Positions 52,744 through 63,500 of a DNA stretch of 64,000 nucleotides are shown here, one piece after another. Numbering within the stretch: the first letter of the stretch is position 1; the number at the start of each line of letters is the position of its first letter. The notes under the pieces are model-generated. The model made no database searches. It saw only the letters and a list, made by a program, of their open reading frames with translations, and had not been told where the DNA came from. The position numbers and the translations under genes are program-made. Origin of the DNA: Dyella_B sp035690825 (GTDB lineage: Bacteria > Pseudomonadota > Gammaproteobacteria > Xanthomonadales > Rhodanobacteraceae); NCBI RefSeq assembly GCF_051954575.1, contig NZ_JBQCHP010000028.1, positions 127,676 to 191,675 of the forward strand, given 5' to 3'.

Positions 52744-55404
52744 CTACTTTTTCATCACGCTCGCCAAGTCCTGCAGATGCAACGCCTGCTTCAACTTCTC
52801 CATCGCAACCTTGCTATGCACCGTCACCGTCACGCTCTGCCCCGGCAGCAGATCGAATGCGTTGTCCGAAACTTCCGCATCCAGGTCGCCGAAGGAAATC
52901 CACACATTGCGCGCAAGCTTGTCGCTGCTCAGCGTCAATGTGTAGCCATCCGACGCCGCCGCCAGTGAGGTATGGATCTGCGGTTGCGGAAGGCTGAGAT
53001 TCTTGGCCTCATCGAAGAACACCAGGTTGCGCGACACCACCTTGTCGCCATCCAGCAAGTCGAACACCGCGAACGTCGCGTGCGGATCGGCGCCATTGAG
53101 CAATTGCGCATCGGTATACGTGCCCGCCTTGGTGCTGCTCAGCGCAGGCAGGTCGGCGGCCTGTTCGCGCTCGCTCAACACCTTGCCGGAGAAATCCATC
53201 GTGCGCATGCGCCAACGCAGTGACGCCGGCGTCGTGCTATCGGATACCAGCGACACCGACGTCGTACCGTTGTTGCGCAAGGCCGCGATCAGCTGCGGCG
53301 CATAGAACCGGCGCGCGTGGTACTGCAGCGCCTTCCAGCGCCCGAAGTAGTCGATGCTGGCCCACGAGGCGCCAGGCCACACATCGTTGAGCTGCCAGTA
53401 CATCGAACCCATCGCCTGCGGGCGCGAAGCGCGCAGATGCTCGGCGGCAAGCTGGATGCCTTCGGCCTGCATCACTTGGCTCAGGTACACGAACGATGCG
53501 AAATCCTTCGGCTCGCCATAGCTGCGCGTGATGTATAGCAGCAGGCGCTTGTTGCCGTTGCCGCTGTCGAACTTCTGGTGCGCGCGCATCACCGGCGATT
53601 CCGGCTGCAGATCGTCCTTGTCGGCGAATGCGCGAATCGTGCGCATCTCAGGGAAGGACTGCAGACCGTACTCGGACTGGAAGCGCGGCGTGATGTTGAG
53701 GTATTCGGTGACCGGCTTGGCTTCGCCGGACCAAACATTCCAATAGTGATAATCGCCATCGTCGAGCACGTTGGCGGGACCGTCATAATCGGTGCTCGGC
53801 GAGCTGGCCCAATACGGCACGCTCGGGTCGTATTCGGTGACCACGTTGCGCAGCGTATTGCTGAAAAGGTTGACCATGCCGGTCACCAGCTTCTCGCGCT
53901 CGTCGCCGGAAATGGCTTTTTTCAGCGCCAGGCGATCGCCCCAGCCATCCCAGCCGGTCTGCACTTCGTTGTTGCCGCACCACAGGACGATGCTGGGGTG
54001 ATCGCGCAGGCGCTTCACCTGCTCGATCGCTTCCTGCCGCGTGTTCTGCACGAAGGCGACGTCGCTGGGCGGAATCGCGCCGCCGAACATGAAGTCCTGC
54101 CATACCATCAGGCCGAGCCGGTCGGTCATTTCATAGAACGCATCGGGCATGTAGTAACCGCCGCCCCAGATGCGCACTGCATTCATGTTGGCGTCGCGCG
54201 CCGACTGCAGCACGCGCATCATCTGTGCATCGGTGGCGCGGGTAGGGAAGCTGTCGAACGGGATCATGTCCGCGCCCTTGGCGAATACCGGAATGCCGTT
54301 GACCACGAAGGCGAAGCTCTTGCCCCAGGCATCTTTCTCGCGCCGCAGTTCCACCGTGCGTAGACCGGTGGCGCGCTGCACGGTGTAGACCTCGTTGCCG
54401 CCGTCACGCACGCTGACCTTGAACGTGTACATGTCCTGCGCGCCGTAGCCGGCCGGGTACCAGCGCTTGGGATGCGCGATGCGCAACGGCAGGCTGATCG
54501 CGTTGCTGCCCGGATCGACGGTGATGTCCTGCGCCACATGTGCTGCCGTCTGTCCGTCCGGACCGATGGCATCCACGTTCACATGCAGCACCTTGCTGCT
54601 GTCGGCAATCACCTCCAACTGCGCGGCAACCTGTGCCGCCTCGCCGCTCACGTAGTTCTGCCGCACATGGAAATCGTCCACGCGCAGACTGTTCCAGCTA
54701 TCCAGATGCACCGGCTGCCAGATCCCCGCCATCACGATGCGCGGACCCCAGTCCCAGCCATATTGATAGGCTGCCTTGCGCACGTAATTGGCGGTCTGCT
54801 TGCCCTTGGGCTCGTCGCCGAAGGCGGAATCGAATTCGCCCGGCAGCGCATACGGTTGCTTCAGCAGCCACGGCAGCAGGCGTTTGATCGGCGAATACAG
54901 CCGCACTTCCAGCGTGTTGCTGCCTTCGTGCAAGGCGGTTTTCACCGGCACGCGCCAGCGGCGGAACATGTTGTCCGCCGACGCCAGCTTCTGGCCATTG
55001 ACATAGACGTCCGCAAAGGTATCCAGGCCATCGAACACCAGCTCGACGTGGTCGCGCGCGAGCGTGGCCTTGTCCACGTTGAACGTGGTCTGGTACTGCC
55101 AGTCGGAAAGGCCCACCCATTGCACGCGCGCCTCGTTGTCGCGGTAGTAGGGATCCGGCAGCAGCTTCACCGCCATCAGGTCGGTCTGCACCGTGCCCGG
55201 TACTGTCGCGGCGTGCCAGCGCGTGGCGTCGTGATGGTCCTTCGCGTGGGCGTCACCTTCCATCAGACGGAAACGCCAGCCGCCATCCAGGTTCTGCGAA
55301 GTGGTCTGCGCCCACGCTGCCATCGGCAACAGCAGCAGCGAAAGCAGGGCGATTTTCGGAAGGCGCCGCGATGCGCGCGCGGCCAGAGGGATTCGTTCAA
55401 GCAT
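52744..55404 (-). CDS. GH2 beta-mannosidase, exported
   Basis: An 886-residue glycoside hydrolase family 2 enzyme with a Sec signal (LPKIALLSLLLLPMAAWAQ), a sugar-binding domain, an immunoglobulin-like domain and a TIM barrel. The acid/base is in CGNNEVQ (Glu480) and the nucleophile in FQSEYGLQSFP (Glu578). The sequence (AYQYGWDWGPR, IWGGGYYMPDAFYEM) fits beta-mannosidases, which release beta-linked mannose from the N-glycan core. ATG 55404 is chosen over a GTG 20 codons upstream. The ribosome site is weak. Confidence 0.9.
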   Translation of the reverse strand: MLERIPLAARASRRLPKIALLSLLLLPMAAWAQTTSQNLDGGWRFRLMEGDAHAKDHHDATRWHAATVPGTVQTDLMAVKLLPDPYYRDNEARVQWVGLSDWQYQTTFNVDKATLARDHVELVFDGLDTFADVYVNGQKLASADNMFRRWRVPVKTALHEGSNTLEVRLYSPIKRLLPWLLKQPYALPGEFDSAFGDEPKGKQTANYVRKAAYQYGWDWGPRIVMAGIWQPVHLDSWNSLRVDDFHVRQNYVSGEAAQVAAQLEVIADSSKVLHVNVDAIGPDGQTAAHVAQDITVDPGSNAISLPLRIAHPKRWYPAGYGAQDMYTFKVSVRDGGNEVYTVQRATGLRTVELRREKDAWGKSFAFVVNGIPVFAKGADMIPFDSFPTRATDAQMMRVLQSARDANMNAVRIWGGGYYMPDAFYEMTDRLGLMVWQDFMFGGAIPPSDVAFVQNTRQEAIEQVKRLRDHPSIVLWCGNNEVQTGWDGWGDRLALKKAISGDEREKLVTGMVNLFSNTLRNVVTEYDPSVPYWASSPSTDYDGPANVLDDGDYHYWNVWSGEAKPVTEYLNITPRFQSEYGLQSFPEMRTIRAFADKDDLQPESPVMRAHQKFDSGNGNKRLLLYITRSYGEPKDFASFVYLSQVMQAEGIQLAAEHLRASRPQAMGSMYWQLNDVWPGASWASIDYFGRWKALQYHARRFYAPQLIAALRNNGTTSVSLVSDSTTPASLRWRMRTMDFSGKVLSEREQAADLPALSSTKAGTYTDAQLLNGADPHATFAVFDLLDGDKVVSRNLVFFDEAKNLSLPQPQIHTSLAAASDGYTLTLSSDKLARNVWISFGDLDAEVSDNAFDLLPGQSVTVTVHSKVAMEKLKQALHLQDLASVMKK

Positions 55405-55792
55405 GCTGCTCAGCCGTATCAATAAGAGTGATGGAATCCTGCGCTTGCGCAGGGGCGGTGACACGCCGCAATGCGTCCCTGGTTTAGATCGATCTATATC
55501 AAGGACGTTAGCAGTTGGCTAGGGGCTGTGCATGCGGCGTTGCAATAGTGTCCCCGCCGGGCCGCTTGTTGCCGTGGCCGTGCCTGCCGTCAACCGGCCG
55601 GTCTCCGTCTATATCCCTCCAACTTAAGGACGTCATTTGAGAAAAGTCCGATGGGGATGAGACGTACATCTCGCTACAATAGGTACTTAACGAGCAGCAC
55701 ATATCAGTGCGCGGCTCGTCGATAGACCGCAGGAACCAAGGAATGCGGTGGACAGGGGCTAGAGACGGACTCGGCACGGAGCAATTGGCAGC
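55405..55792. other. 388-bp divergent promoter region of GH2 and tpsB
   Basis: No gene is supported. Contains an AT-richer segment near 55480-55500 and 55640-55690 with a palindromic GATCGATC (55487-55494), expected for divergent promoters of the mannosidase gene and the secretion system. Confidence 0.4.
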
Positions 55793-57523
55793 ATGCGCAG
55801 TAAAAACAGGGGACTTGAGCGGCGTTCGCCAGGACGCCGCGCCACATCGACGTGGCGGACGTGGGCAACCTCTACGTTGATCGTCGCAGCTGCGGGGCAG
55901 GTGCCTGCAGTACACGCACAGAACGCGGCAGCCGAACAGGCCCAGCGCGACCAGGCACAACGCCAGGCACAGCAGCGCGAAGCCTTGCGCGCGGCGCCGG
56001 ACGTGCGCCTGCAGACCGGCCAGCCGGTCGATTACCACGCCACCACGGTGCCGGCGGAAACGCCGTGCTTCCGCATCGACACGCTCGCGCTGGAAGGCGC
56101 GCACGTGCGCGAATTCGGCTTCGTGCAGAAATACCTGGATGCCTATCGCGGCCGATGCATGGGCCAGCAAGGCCTGCGCCTGCTGGCGCATCGCACCTCC
56201 GACCTGCTGCTGGCGCGCGGCTACATCACCAGCCGCGTGGTGATTCCGGAACAGAACCTCGCCAGCGGCAAACTGCGCGTGGTGCTGCTGGCCGGCACCG
56301 TAGGCGCCGTGCGCTTTGCGCCAGGCTCGGTCACGGCCGATTGGCGGAGCGCCTTGCCGATCCGTCCGGGCGACGTGCTCAACCTGCGCGCGATCGAACA
56401 AGGGTTGGAACAGCTCAAGCGCGTGCCCTCGCAGGAAGCAAAAATCGACATCGCACCCGGCGCGCAGCCGGGCAGCTCGGACCTGGTGCTCACCATCGCG
56501 CGCGGCAAGCCGTGGCGCCTGATCGCCAACCTCGACGACAGCGGCGCCTACAGCACCGGCAAGGAACAAGGCGGGCTGACGCTGGCGGTGGATCAGCCGC
56601 TGGGCGTCAACGACCTGCTCAGCATCGGCTACACGCGCAGCGTGGGTGACTACGACCACGTGAAAGGCACGCACGGCAACAACTTCAATTACAGCGTGCC
56701 GTGGGGCGACTGGACCTTCAGCCTGACCGCGTCGAGCTACGCCTACCGGCAATCGGTCTACGGCTCGCTGCAAACCTTTGCCTATACCGGCAGCTCGACC
56801 AACACCGCCTTCAGCGCCACGCGCCTGCTGCATCGCGACCAGCACAGCCGCACCTCGCTGCAGCTGACGGTAAGTACGCGCCGCGAGCACAGCTACATCG
56901 ACAGCTTGGAAATCCAGACCCAGCGCCGCAAAGTGAGCGCCACCGAACTTGCGCTGATCCAGCGCCGCTACATCGGTGCGTCGCAGCTCGATCTGCGCCT
57001 GGCGTATCGCTGGGGCGTGCCGTGGCTGGGCGGGCAATGGCAGCCCAGCGAACATGGCGGCCCCACGAATCGCTACGGGCTCGCTACGTTCGATGCGAGC
57101 CTCAGCACGCCGTTCCGGCTGTTCAACACGCCGTGGTTGTGGCTTTCCGAATGGCATGCACAAGCCACCGGCGACCGCCTGTATGCAGAGGATTACCTCA
57201 CGCTCGGCGGCCGCTACACCGTGCGCGGCTATGACGGCGACACGGTGCTGGCCGGCAACCACGGCGCTTACTGGCGCAACACGCTCAACTTGCCGCTGGG
57301 CGGCAGCGGTCTTTCGCTGTACGGCGGCGTGGACTGGGGCCATGTCGGCGGTGGCGTATCGAGCAGTTACGCAAGCCACAGCCTGAGCGGCGTGGTCACG
57401 GGTGTGCGCGGTTCGCGCTGGGGCCTGAGCTGGGATCTGTTCGCCGGCTGGCCGCTCGAGGCGCCACGCGGCTTCCCGACCCGACGACCCACTGCCGGCA
57501 TGCAGTGGGTCTACATGTACTGA
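55793..57523 (+). CDS. TpsB outer-membrane transporter (ShlB/FhaC-like)
   Basis: A 576-residue Omp85-superfamily transporter that exports the partner TpsA across the outer membrane. N-terminal signal-like segment, a Gln/Ala-rich linker (residues 45-65), two POTRA-like domains to about 240, and a 16-strand barrel with LTLGGRYTVRGYDGD (VRGY at 477-480), the channel-loop motif. The last residues GMQWVYMY end in a barrel strand. Start ATG 55793; the signal peptide appears to be long. tpsA follows 69 bp downstream. Confidence 0.9.
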   Translation: MRSKNRGLERRSPGRRATSTWRTWATSTLIVAAAGQVPAVHAQNAAAEQAQRDQAQRQAQQREALRAAPDVRLQTGQPVDYHATTVPAETPCFRIDTLALEGAHVREFGFVQKYLDAYRGRCMGQQGLRLLAHRTSDLLLARGYITSRVVIPEQNLASGKLRVVLLAGTVGAVRFAPGSVTADWRSALPIRPGDVLNLRAIEQGLEQLKRVPSQEAKIDIAPGAQPGSSDLVLTIARGKPWRLIANLDDSGAYSTGKEQGGLTLAVDQPLGVNDLLSIGYTRSVGDYDHVKGTHGNNFNYSVPWGDWTFSLTASSYAYRQSVYGSLQTFAYTGSSTNTAFSATRLLHRDQHSRTSLQLTVSTRREHSYIDSLEIQTQRRKVSATELALIQRRYIGASQLDLRLAYRWGVPWLGGQWQPSEHGGPTNRYGLATFDASLSTPFRLFNTPWLWLSEWHAQATGDRLYAEDYLTLGGRYTVRGYDGDTVLAGNHGAYWRNTLNLPLGGSGLSLYGGVDWGHVGGGVSSSYASHSLSGVVTGVRGSRWGLSWDLFAGWPLEAPRGFPTRRPTAGMQWVYMY

Positions 57524-57549
57524 AAACAACTGAATCGCAGCTCGTATCA

Positions 57550-57567
57550 CATGCCGGCACCGGCATG
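57550..57567 (+). other. perfect palindrome between tpsB and tpsA
   Basis: CATGCCGG-CA-CCGGCATG, arms 8 bp with a 2-nt centre, 26 bp after the tpsB stop and 25 bp before the tpsA start. It would form a hairpin in the tpsBA message. There is no T tract, so it is not a clear terminator. Confidence 0.5.
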
Positions 57568-57592
57568 CAGGGATACATCGAGGATCGATGCT

Positions 57593-60500
57593 ATGAAGGA
57601 CACTGCTGTAAGTCGTACCGCAAACCACCAGGCGCTTGCCCCCTCCCCTACGTGCAGTAAGGGAGGGCTGAGGTGGGGTGACGTCCCCAACTCTGCGGCG
57701 AACGCACACGCCGGGGCAAGCGCGAGCAACCCCACCCTAACTCAGGGGAGGGCACAAAAAGCATGGCGTCATTCGCTGCGTCGCCAAGCACTCTGGGCTG
57801 CACTCACGCTTGCATTGGGCCTGCCCACGGCACACGCGCAAACCGTTCCCGACGGCGCCACCCACACCAACGTCATCGCCGCACCCAACGGCACGCCGGT
57901 GGTGAACATCGCCGCGCCCAACAACGCCGGCGTGTCGCACAACACCTATCAGCAGTTCAACGTCAGCAGCAACGGACTGGTCCTCAACAACAGCGGCGCG
58001 ATCAGCAATACGCAGCTGGCCGGTTACATCACTGGCAATCCGAACCTGGGCGCGGGGCAATCGGCCAACGTGATCCTCAATGAAGTCACCTCCACGCAGC
58101 CGAGTGTGTTGAACGGCGCGATGGAAGTGGCCGGCCGCGCCGCGCAAGTGATCGTGGCCAATCCCAACGGCATCACCTGCGGCGGCTGCGGTTTCATCAA
58201 CGCGCCGCGCGGTACGCTGGTGACCGGCGTGCCGATTCTCGATGCGAACGGTGGCTTGGCCGGCTTCAACGTCACGGGTGGCACCATCACCGTCAATTCA
58301 CAAGGCCTGCTCAGCGGCAACACCGACCAGGTCGACCTGCTGGCGCGCGCGGTAGCGATCAACGCCGGCGTGTGGGCGCGCCAGCTCAACGTGGTCACCG
58401 GCAGCAATCGCATCGACTACGCCACGCTGGCCACGCAACCGCTCAGCGCTACCGGTGCAACGCCTGCGGTGGCGCTGGACGTATCGGCGCTTGGCGGCAT
58501 GTATGCGAACGCGATTCGCCTGGTCGGTACCGAGGCCGGCCTGGGCGTGAACAGCCAGGGCCAGATCGCCGCGCAGAATGGCGACCTCACCATCACCAGC
58601 GCGGGGCAGGTCGTGCTGGGTGGCAAGACCACCGCCACCGGCAACCTCGGCATTAGCGCGACGCAAGCGCTCACCAATCAGGGCACGCTGGCGGCCGGCG
58701 GCGCGGTCACGCTTAGCGGCAGCGATCTTTCCAACAACGGCACGCTCTACAGCGGCAACGCGATGAGCCTTTCCGCCACCGGCCAACTCAGCAACAGCGG
58801 GCAGATCGAAGCGCAGAAAGGCAGCCTGACCATGCAGGCAAACGGCGCGTTCAACAACGCCGCCGCGAGCAGCCTGTACGCCGGCGGCGCCATAAACTTG
58901 AGCGCGGCTTCGTTCGCCAACGCCGGCACGATGGAAGCGGCACAAGGCGCGAACGTGCAGATCGCCGGCAACGCCAGCAACAGCGGCACGCTGCAAGCGG
59001 ATGCCGGCAACTTCGTGTTCAATGCAGGCACCTTGAATAACACGGGCACGTTGAGCGCAAACGGCAGCGCCGCGCTCAGTGCCGCAAGCACTCTAACTAG
59101 CACCGGTACGCTGGTCGCCAATGGCAACGTATCGCTGAGCGCAGCGCAGTTCACCACTGCTGGCACAGTCCAGGCCGGTAGCGCGCTGACTGTTCAGGGC
59201 GGCACGCTCACCAACAGCGGCAAGCTCTACGCGCTCGGCGGCGCATGGATGGCAACGCTGAGCGGCGCGTTCGCCAATCAGGCCGGCGGCGATATCTACG
59301 GCAGCCAGAGCCTTGTGCTCAACGCGGCATCCTTGGCGAACACCGGCGGCATCGAAGCACAGCAGGCCAGCACGCTTGCGCTCGGCGGCGCCTTCGTCAA
59401 CAGCGGCAAGCTGCAATCGGACCAAGCGGATATCACGCTAAGCGCAGCAAGCCTGTCGAACACCGGCACGCTCAGCGCGTATCACAATCTGCAAGCGCAA
59501 CTGAGCGGCACGGCGCAGAACAGCGGCGTGCTGGTCAGCGGCGCGGCGATGAACATCGCAGCCGCAAGCCTCGACAACCAGGCCAGCGGGCAAATGCAGA
59601 GCGGCACGGATCTTTCGCTTGCCGCGGCCACGCAAAGCAACGAAGGCAGCATCAACGCCAAGGGCAACGCCACGCTGACTGGCGCGGATCTCAGCAATGC
59701 CGCCAACGCGCAGTGGATCGCGGGTGGCGCGCTTACGCTTAGCCAGACCGGCAGCGTAAGCAACGCAGGCGTGCTGCAGGCCGGCAGCGATCTCGCCCTG
59801 ATGCGCGCAGCCTCGCTCACTAATGCAATGGGCGCCACGATGTATGCGGGCCAGGATTTCAATCTCGGCCTTGCCCAGACGCTGACCAACGCCGGCATGC
59901 TGTATGCGACCCGCACCGGCAGCTTCGCGGCCGGCAGCATGAACAACAGCGGCACCTTGCGTAGCGCAGGCACGCTTGCGCTTACCAGCAACGGCAGCGT
60001 GACCAGCAGCGGCGCGATCCAGGCGCAACAACACTTAAGCCTGCAAAGCGGTGGCGATTTCAGCAATAGCGGCCAGTTGTACGCCATCGACGGCGCGCTC
60101 ACCGCACAGGTCGGCGGCGCTTTCGGTTCGCTGGGCGCCGGCGACATCTACAGCGGTCAGACCATTACCTTCAACGCCAACAGCTTCGCCAACGCCGGCA
60201 CGCTGGAAGCCAAGCAAGCCATTGGCGTGACCGCGCAAGGCAGCGCAAGCAACAGCGGCACCGTACAGGCGGACAACGGCAACCTCGCCATCACCGGCAG
60301 CAGCATCACGAACCAAGGAAAGTTCAGCGCCACGGCTGATACGCAACTGAGCGCCACCGGCGCGCTGAGCAATAGCGGCACCGTGGTCACCGGCGGCACG
60401 CTGGCTCTCACCGCCGCCAGCCTGGTCAACAGCAAACAGATGCAAAGCGGCGGCAGCGCCACCGTGCAGGCGGCCAGCGTCACCAATAGTGGCACCTTGC

Positions 60501-63500
60501 AGGCGGGCGGTGCGCTCAGCTTCCTGCACAACGCTACGCTCGCCAACTGGTCCAGTGGCCAGATTCTCGCCGCGCAAAACCTGAGCGCCGATACCGCCTC
60601 GTTGCTCGACAACGCTGGCGTGATCCAGGCCGGCGGTCAGCTGGTCGTCAACGGCGCCGGCGCGCTCACCAACGAAGCCAACAGCACGCTCTACGGTGCG
60701 CAGCTCACCACGCTGCAGCTGGGCGGCGCCTTCACTAACGCCGGCACCACATACGGCGCGCAGGGCTTCAATCTCAGTGCCGCTAGTCTGGCCAACACCG
60801 GCAGCCTGCGCAGCGGCAGCTCGCTGAGCGTGACCACGCGAGGGGATGCAAGCAATGCCGGCACGGTTTACGCGCTGGGTAATGTGAATGGGAACATCAG
60901 CGGTGGGCTGGCGAACACCGGCGTGCTGGCCGCGCAAGGCAATACCACCATCAACGCCGCCAGCCTCAGCGGCAACGGCACGCTCGCGGCCAGCTTGCAG
61001 GGCGACGGTTCGCTCGGCAGCAGCGGCGATCTCATTGTCACCACCACCGGCACGCTGGCCGACCATGGCAAGGCGCTGGCGGCAGGCACGCTGAGCTTGA
61101 CCGGCGGCAACGTCGATCTCTCCAACAGCCAAGTGCGCGCCAACACCATCGCGCTTACCGCCAATCAAGGCGGCGTAAGCAATGCGAACGGCGACCTGGC
61201 CGCGAATACCACCGTCACCATCACCACGCCCGGAAGCTTGATCAATACCGGCGGCAAGATCAGCGCCACTACGCTGGCGCTGCAAGCGGCAGCGTTGAAT
61301 AACCAGTCCGGCTCGCTGGTGCAGACCGGCAGCAGCGATTTGAATCTGTCGTTCACCGGCGCCTTCATCAATGCCGGCGGCACGCTGGCGACGAATGCGC
61401 AAAATCTCTCCATCCGCGCCGCTTCCATCGATAACTCCAGCGGCGGCACGCTGCAGAGCGCAGGCAACGGCACGTTGACGCTGGTTTCCTCGGGCGATCT
61501 CGTCAACAACGGCGGCACCATCGCCGGCAATGGCGCGCTCTCGCTGCAGGCCAACGGTGCGTTGAACAACAGCAGCGGCACCCTCCAGTCCGCAGGCGCC
61601 TTGAACGCCACCGCCAACACGCTGGACAACAGCGGCGGCTTCATCAAGCTGACTGGCGCGCAAGCACTAAGCCTCACCACCACCGGTACGCTCACCAACG
61701 ACGCGGGCGGGTTTATCGGCGGCAACGGCGCGGTCACGGTGAACACCGGCAGCTTGAGCAATGCCGGACAGATCTACGCCGGCACCAACCTGGGCGTGAC
61801 GACGCAAGGCGCACTCGTCAACAATGGCGGTGCATTGCAGGCGCTGGCGTCCAGCAGCGTCACCAGCGGCGGCGCGCTCAGCAACCGCGCGGGACGCATC
61901 GAAGCGGGCAGCGGCAACAGCAACGCTACCTTGAGCGTGAACGCCGCCAGCCTGGACGGCACCAACGGCCGCATCGCCAACACCGCTCAGGGCGCCACGA
62001 CGGTTTCCGTAGCGCAAACCCTGATCAACGAAGGCGGCACGCTCGGCGGCCAGGGCGTGCTCACGCTGTCGGCGTCCAACCTGGACAACAACAACGCCGG
62101 CAAAGTGGTAGCTGGCCAAGCGCTTACGCTGAACCTCGGTGGCATGAGCAACAACGGCGGCACCGTCTACGCCGGCAGCGACATCCATTGGAACAACGGC
62201 GGTGCCACGCTGCTGAACGCGAATGGTTCGCTGCAATCGGGCGGCAACCTCGCGTTTGCGCTGGCCGCGCTGGACAACAACGGCGGCTCGCTGGCCAGCA
62301 ACGGCAACAGCAGCTTCAACCTGGGCAGCTTCACCGGCGTGGGCAAGGTAGCCGCCGGCCAGAACCTGTCGATCAGCGTCGGCGGCGATTACACCAACGC
62401 GGCCGGCAACCAGCTCAGCGCCAACAACGATCTTACGCTCAATGTCGGCGGCAACTTCAGCAACGCCAGCGGCGCCACGCTGCAGGCGCCGAACAACCTC
62501 ACCGTTACCGCCGCCAACATCGACAATGCCGCCGGCGCCACCGTCAATAGCAACGCCACGACGCTCAGCACCGGCGGCACGCTGAGCAACGAAGGCAACC
62601 TCAATGGCGCCAGCGTCACGCTCAACGCCGGTGTGTTGAACAACGTCGCCAACATCATCGGCGGCACCGTCACCGCCACGGCCGGTTCGTTGACCAATGG
62701 TTCGGATCTTGGCTCTGCGACCGACAACAACGCGTATCAGAGCGCGATCATCGCCGGCAGCAATAACGTGGCGCTGTATGTGAGCGGCACGCTGCTCAAT
62801 CGCGATGCGACCATTTTCACTACCGGCAATCTCACCCTGGCGGGCAACGCCAATGGCGGGCTGAGCGCATCCATCACCAATTTTTCCGGCGACATCGAAG
62901 CCGATGGCAGCCTGGTGCTGAACGCGCAGCAGTTCACCAACCAGCGCCGTGCGGTGAACACCGCGCCCTACACGCTAAGCAGCAGTGAGCAGGCCAGCAA
63001 CAAGACGACATCTAGCAGCACGTTCGACTGGACGACCGACCCCAACGCCGTGACCTGGTGCAATGCCTACGGCCAGACCAGCTCCAATGGCCATCAGCTG
63101 CGTTGCGGTCCCATGGGCTACTACGGTGACTCCGGTCATGAGACGCTCACCGAACAGGTGACTGCGGTCAATCGTCTCGCCAGCGCCAGCGCGCAGAGCA
63201 AGTTGCTGGCGAGCGGGGACATCATCATCAATGGTTCGGTGCTGAACAACGCATCGACCATTGCAGCAGGCAACAACCTCATCATCAACGGCCAGAACGG
63301 CAATAACGGCGGTGGCGGCACGTCGTCCTACACGGTGCAGAACATTGCGTGGACACCCACGGCCTCGGTGACGAGCACCGACGTGCGCGCCGTGGACGGC
63401 GACTACCTTGGCTCGCGTTGGTATTCCAACCGCGAAGACAACGGCGCGCCCATTGTGTATTGGACGGGCACCTCGACCAGCACGATCGCGCTGGATCCTT

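Noticed and set aside
60035..61663. 542-codon minus-strand frame inside tpsA
   Set aside because: It mirrors the repetitive tpsA sequence; repeats keep antisense frames open. No domain or ribosome site was seen.
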